A stretch of 64,000 nt of DNA. Source: M55B112 sp964539395. Lineage in GTDB: Bacteria > Bacteroidota > Bacteroidia > Bacteroidales > GCA-2748055. Location of the stretch: the NCBI GenBank assembly GCA_964539395.1, contig CAZIIU010000004.1, positions 36,127 through 100,126 on the forward strand, given 5' to 3'. Below are positions 62,763 to 64,000 of the stretch, one piece after another. The notes under the pieces are model-generated. The model saw only the letters and a program-made list of their open reading frames with translations, was not told where the DNA came from and searched no databases. The translations under genes and the position numbers were made by a program. Positions within the stretch are counted from its first letter, which is position 1, and every line of letters begins with the position of its first letter.

Positions 62763-63800
62763 ATGAAAGCATTGGTGATTGAAAAGCCAGGGAGCATTAA
62801 AGTAGTAGAAAGAGAATTACCCAAACCGGGAATTGGTGAAGTACGTGTACGCATGGATTACGTGGGCTTTTGCGGTTCGGATCTCAGTACTTACTTGGGG
62901 AAGAATCCCATGGTGAGTTATCCCAGGGTACCTGGACATGAGATTTCTGGAGTGATCGATCAGTCAGGGAAGGAGGTCCCCGACAGTTTTGTTCCAGGAG
63001 ATGCCGTAACCATCGTTCCTTATACCAGTTGCGGAATCTGTCCTTCCTGCCGAAGGGGAAGGAGGAATGCATGCAGAGACAATCAGACCCTGGGAGTACA
63101 AAGAGATGGTGCCATGCAGGAATTCATATGCGTATCGTGGGAGAAAATTCTGAAAGCACCTGCTCTCAGCGAACTAGAGCTGGCTATGGTGGAACCACTC
63201 ACCGTTGGGTTTCATGCTGTGAACAGGGGTCGTGTAACCGATTCGGATACGGTAATGGTACTGGGATGCGGCATGATCGGAGCAGGAGCCATTGTCCGTG
63301 CCTCTTTGAGGGGTGCCAGGGTGATCGCTGTTGATATTGATGATCTTAAATTGGAGCTGGCTGCCAGATTGGGAGCACACCATACAATTAATTCGAAGAA
63401 AGAGGACCTGGCTGCAGTTGTAAATGAACTAAGCGGAGGTGATGGACCTGATGTAGTGGTGGAAGCTGCCGGTACGCCAGTCACATACAGAACTGCGATT
63501 GATATCGTAGCTTTCACGGGAAGGGTGGTCTGTATCGGCTATGCAGCTACCGAGGTTGCTTTTGCCACTAAACTGTTTGTTCAGAAAGAGATCGATATCA
63601 TGGGATCACGAAATGCTACCCCCGAAGATTTCCGGGCAGTGATCTCCTACCTGGAGAGGGGAGACTTCCCCCTTGAAGCAATGATCACCAGTCGGTTTAG
63701 GCCGGAAGAAGCTGCGGAAGCAGTGAGTAACTGGGGCCAGGATCCCGGGAGAGTAATGAAACTACTTCTGGACCTGACTGACCCCAGCGCAGTGTCATAA
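62763..63800 (+). CDS. Zinc-dependent alcohol/polyol dehydrogenase (medium-chain family)
   Basis: Medium-chain dehydrogenase of 345 residues. The catalytic zinc ligands are C37 and H59-E60 (GFCGSDLS, VPGHE). The structural zinc cysteines are C90, C93, C96 and C104. The NAD motif is VMVLGCGMIGAGAIV with a following acidic residue in VIAVDIDDLK, favouring NAD over NADP. It resembles L-iditol, threonine or galactitol-phosphate dehydrogenases; the substrate is unknown. No related sugar genes are nearby. Confidence 0.9.
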   Translation: MKALVIEKPGSIKVVERELPKPGIGEVRVRMDYVGFCGSDLSTYLGKNPMVSYPRVPGHEISGVIDQSGKEVPDSFVPGDAVTIVPYTSCGICPSCRRGRRNACRDNQTLGVQRDGAMQEFICVSWEKILKAPALSELELAMVEPLTVGFHAVNRGRVTDSDTVMVLGCGMIGAGAIVRASLRGARVIAVDIDDLKLELAARLGAHHTINSKKEDLAAVVNELSGGDGPDVVVEAAGTPVTYRTAIDIVAFTGRVVCIGYAATEVAFATKLFVQKEIDIMGSRNATPEDFRAVISYLERGDFPLEAMITSRFRPEEAAEAVSNWGQDPGRVMKLLLDLTDPSAVS

Positions 63801-64000
63801 AGAGTTGCAAACCGGTTATTAAGAGATATCCTCTGAAAAAAGATTGTCGGTATATAATTTGACACATAGGTTTAGTTCTAAAATATGTGTAATTGTCATT
63901 ATTTCAAATCGTTGCAAGTACTGGCGTCTACTTATGGAAGTATAGTAAATCATTAAAGTTTCGCACTTGTTATCAAATCACATGATTACAACCAATTATA

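Overview
The window is a compact, almost fully coding stretch of a Bacteroidota chromosome, most likely from a Bacteroidales/Marinilabiliales-type marine or anaerobic lineage (the lineage is inferred). Several independent signs support the phylum. Promoters match the Bacteroidota form, TTG, then about 19-21 bp, then TAnnTTTG, and Shine-Dalgarno sequences are weak. There are type IX secretion and gliding genes (gldH, sprE/porW, porX), a DUF4270 lipoprotein, a short GT5 glycogen-synthase-like protein, a RicT/PSP1 protein, an HU-CCDC81/SPOR protein and a short-chain-type threonine dehydrogenase. No rRNA, tRNA, CRISPR array, insertion sequence, integrase or phage gene was seen.

Layout. 1-7.9 kb: topA (its 3' end lies outside the window), penicillin-binding protein 1A, a double-ATPase peptide-type ABC protein, an unknown protein and radA. 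7.9-10.8 kb: the leftward group panC-panD-ybhN-like-rfaE2, followed by a decayed 71-bp repeat. 10.9-15.0 kb: the rightward group GT5 protein, DUF4270 lipoprotein, glmS. 15.1-21.2 kb: a leftward nucleotide-sugar operon read wbpE-wbpD-wbpB-tviB/wbpO-galE-rfbB, predicted to make a UDP-2,3-diacetamido-uronic acid plus UDP-galactose and a 4-keto-6-deoxy sugar for surface polysaccharide. 21.4-29 kb: HU/SPOR protein, metG, an LD-carboxypeptidase, yraN, an orphan LytTR regulator, a LuxE-like acyl-protein synthetase and pgk.

29.2-41.3 kb is a rightward run: holB, ricT, gldH, trmB, an alkyltransferase-like protein, the Mrp/ApbC iron-sulfur carrier, an Nfu-type protein, sprE/porW, porX, tsaE, alanine dehydrogenase and a small lipoprotein. 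It mixes replication, Fe-S and tRNA functions with type IX secretion. 41.3-47.1 kb: a sodium/solute symporter, waaA (Kdo transferase) and a B12-dependent ribonucleotide reductase. 47.1-49.3 kb: tdh-kbl, the threonine-to-glycine pathway. 49.4-53.5 kb: a three-gene set of flavin oxidoreductase, polyprenyl-phosphate-type glycosyltransferase and a multi-pass membrane protein. 53.6-59.0 kb: a complete mrpABCDEFG Na+/H+ antiporter operon with a short MrpE. 59.3-63.8 kb: a patatin/outer-membrane-barrel protein, Dps and a zinc alcohol dehydrogenase.

Most of the window is core chromosome. The parts most worth a second look are the oxidoreductase/glycosyltransferase/membrane-protein set, the wbp-like sugar operon without local glycosyltransferases, the GT5 protein lacking half of its catalytic fold, the pgk-linked LuxE-like enzyme, the RadA-coupled unknown protein, and TTG triplets at the end of -7 elements that imitate start codons. 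I did not find a clearly unprecedented multi-gene system.
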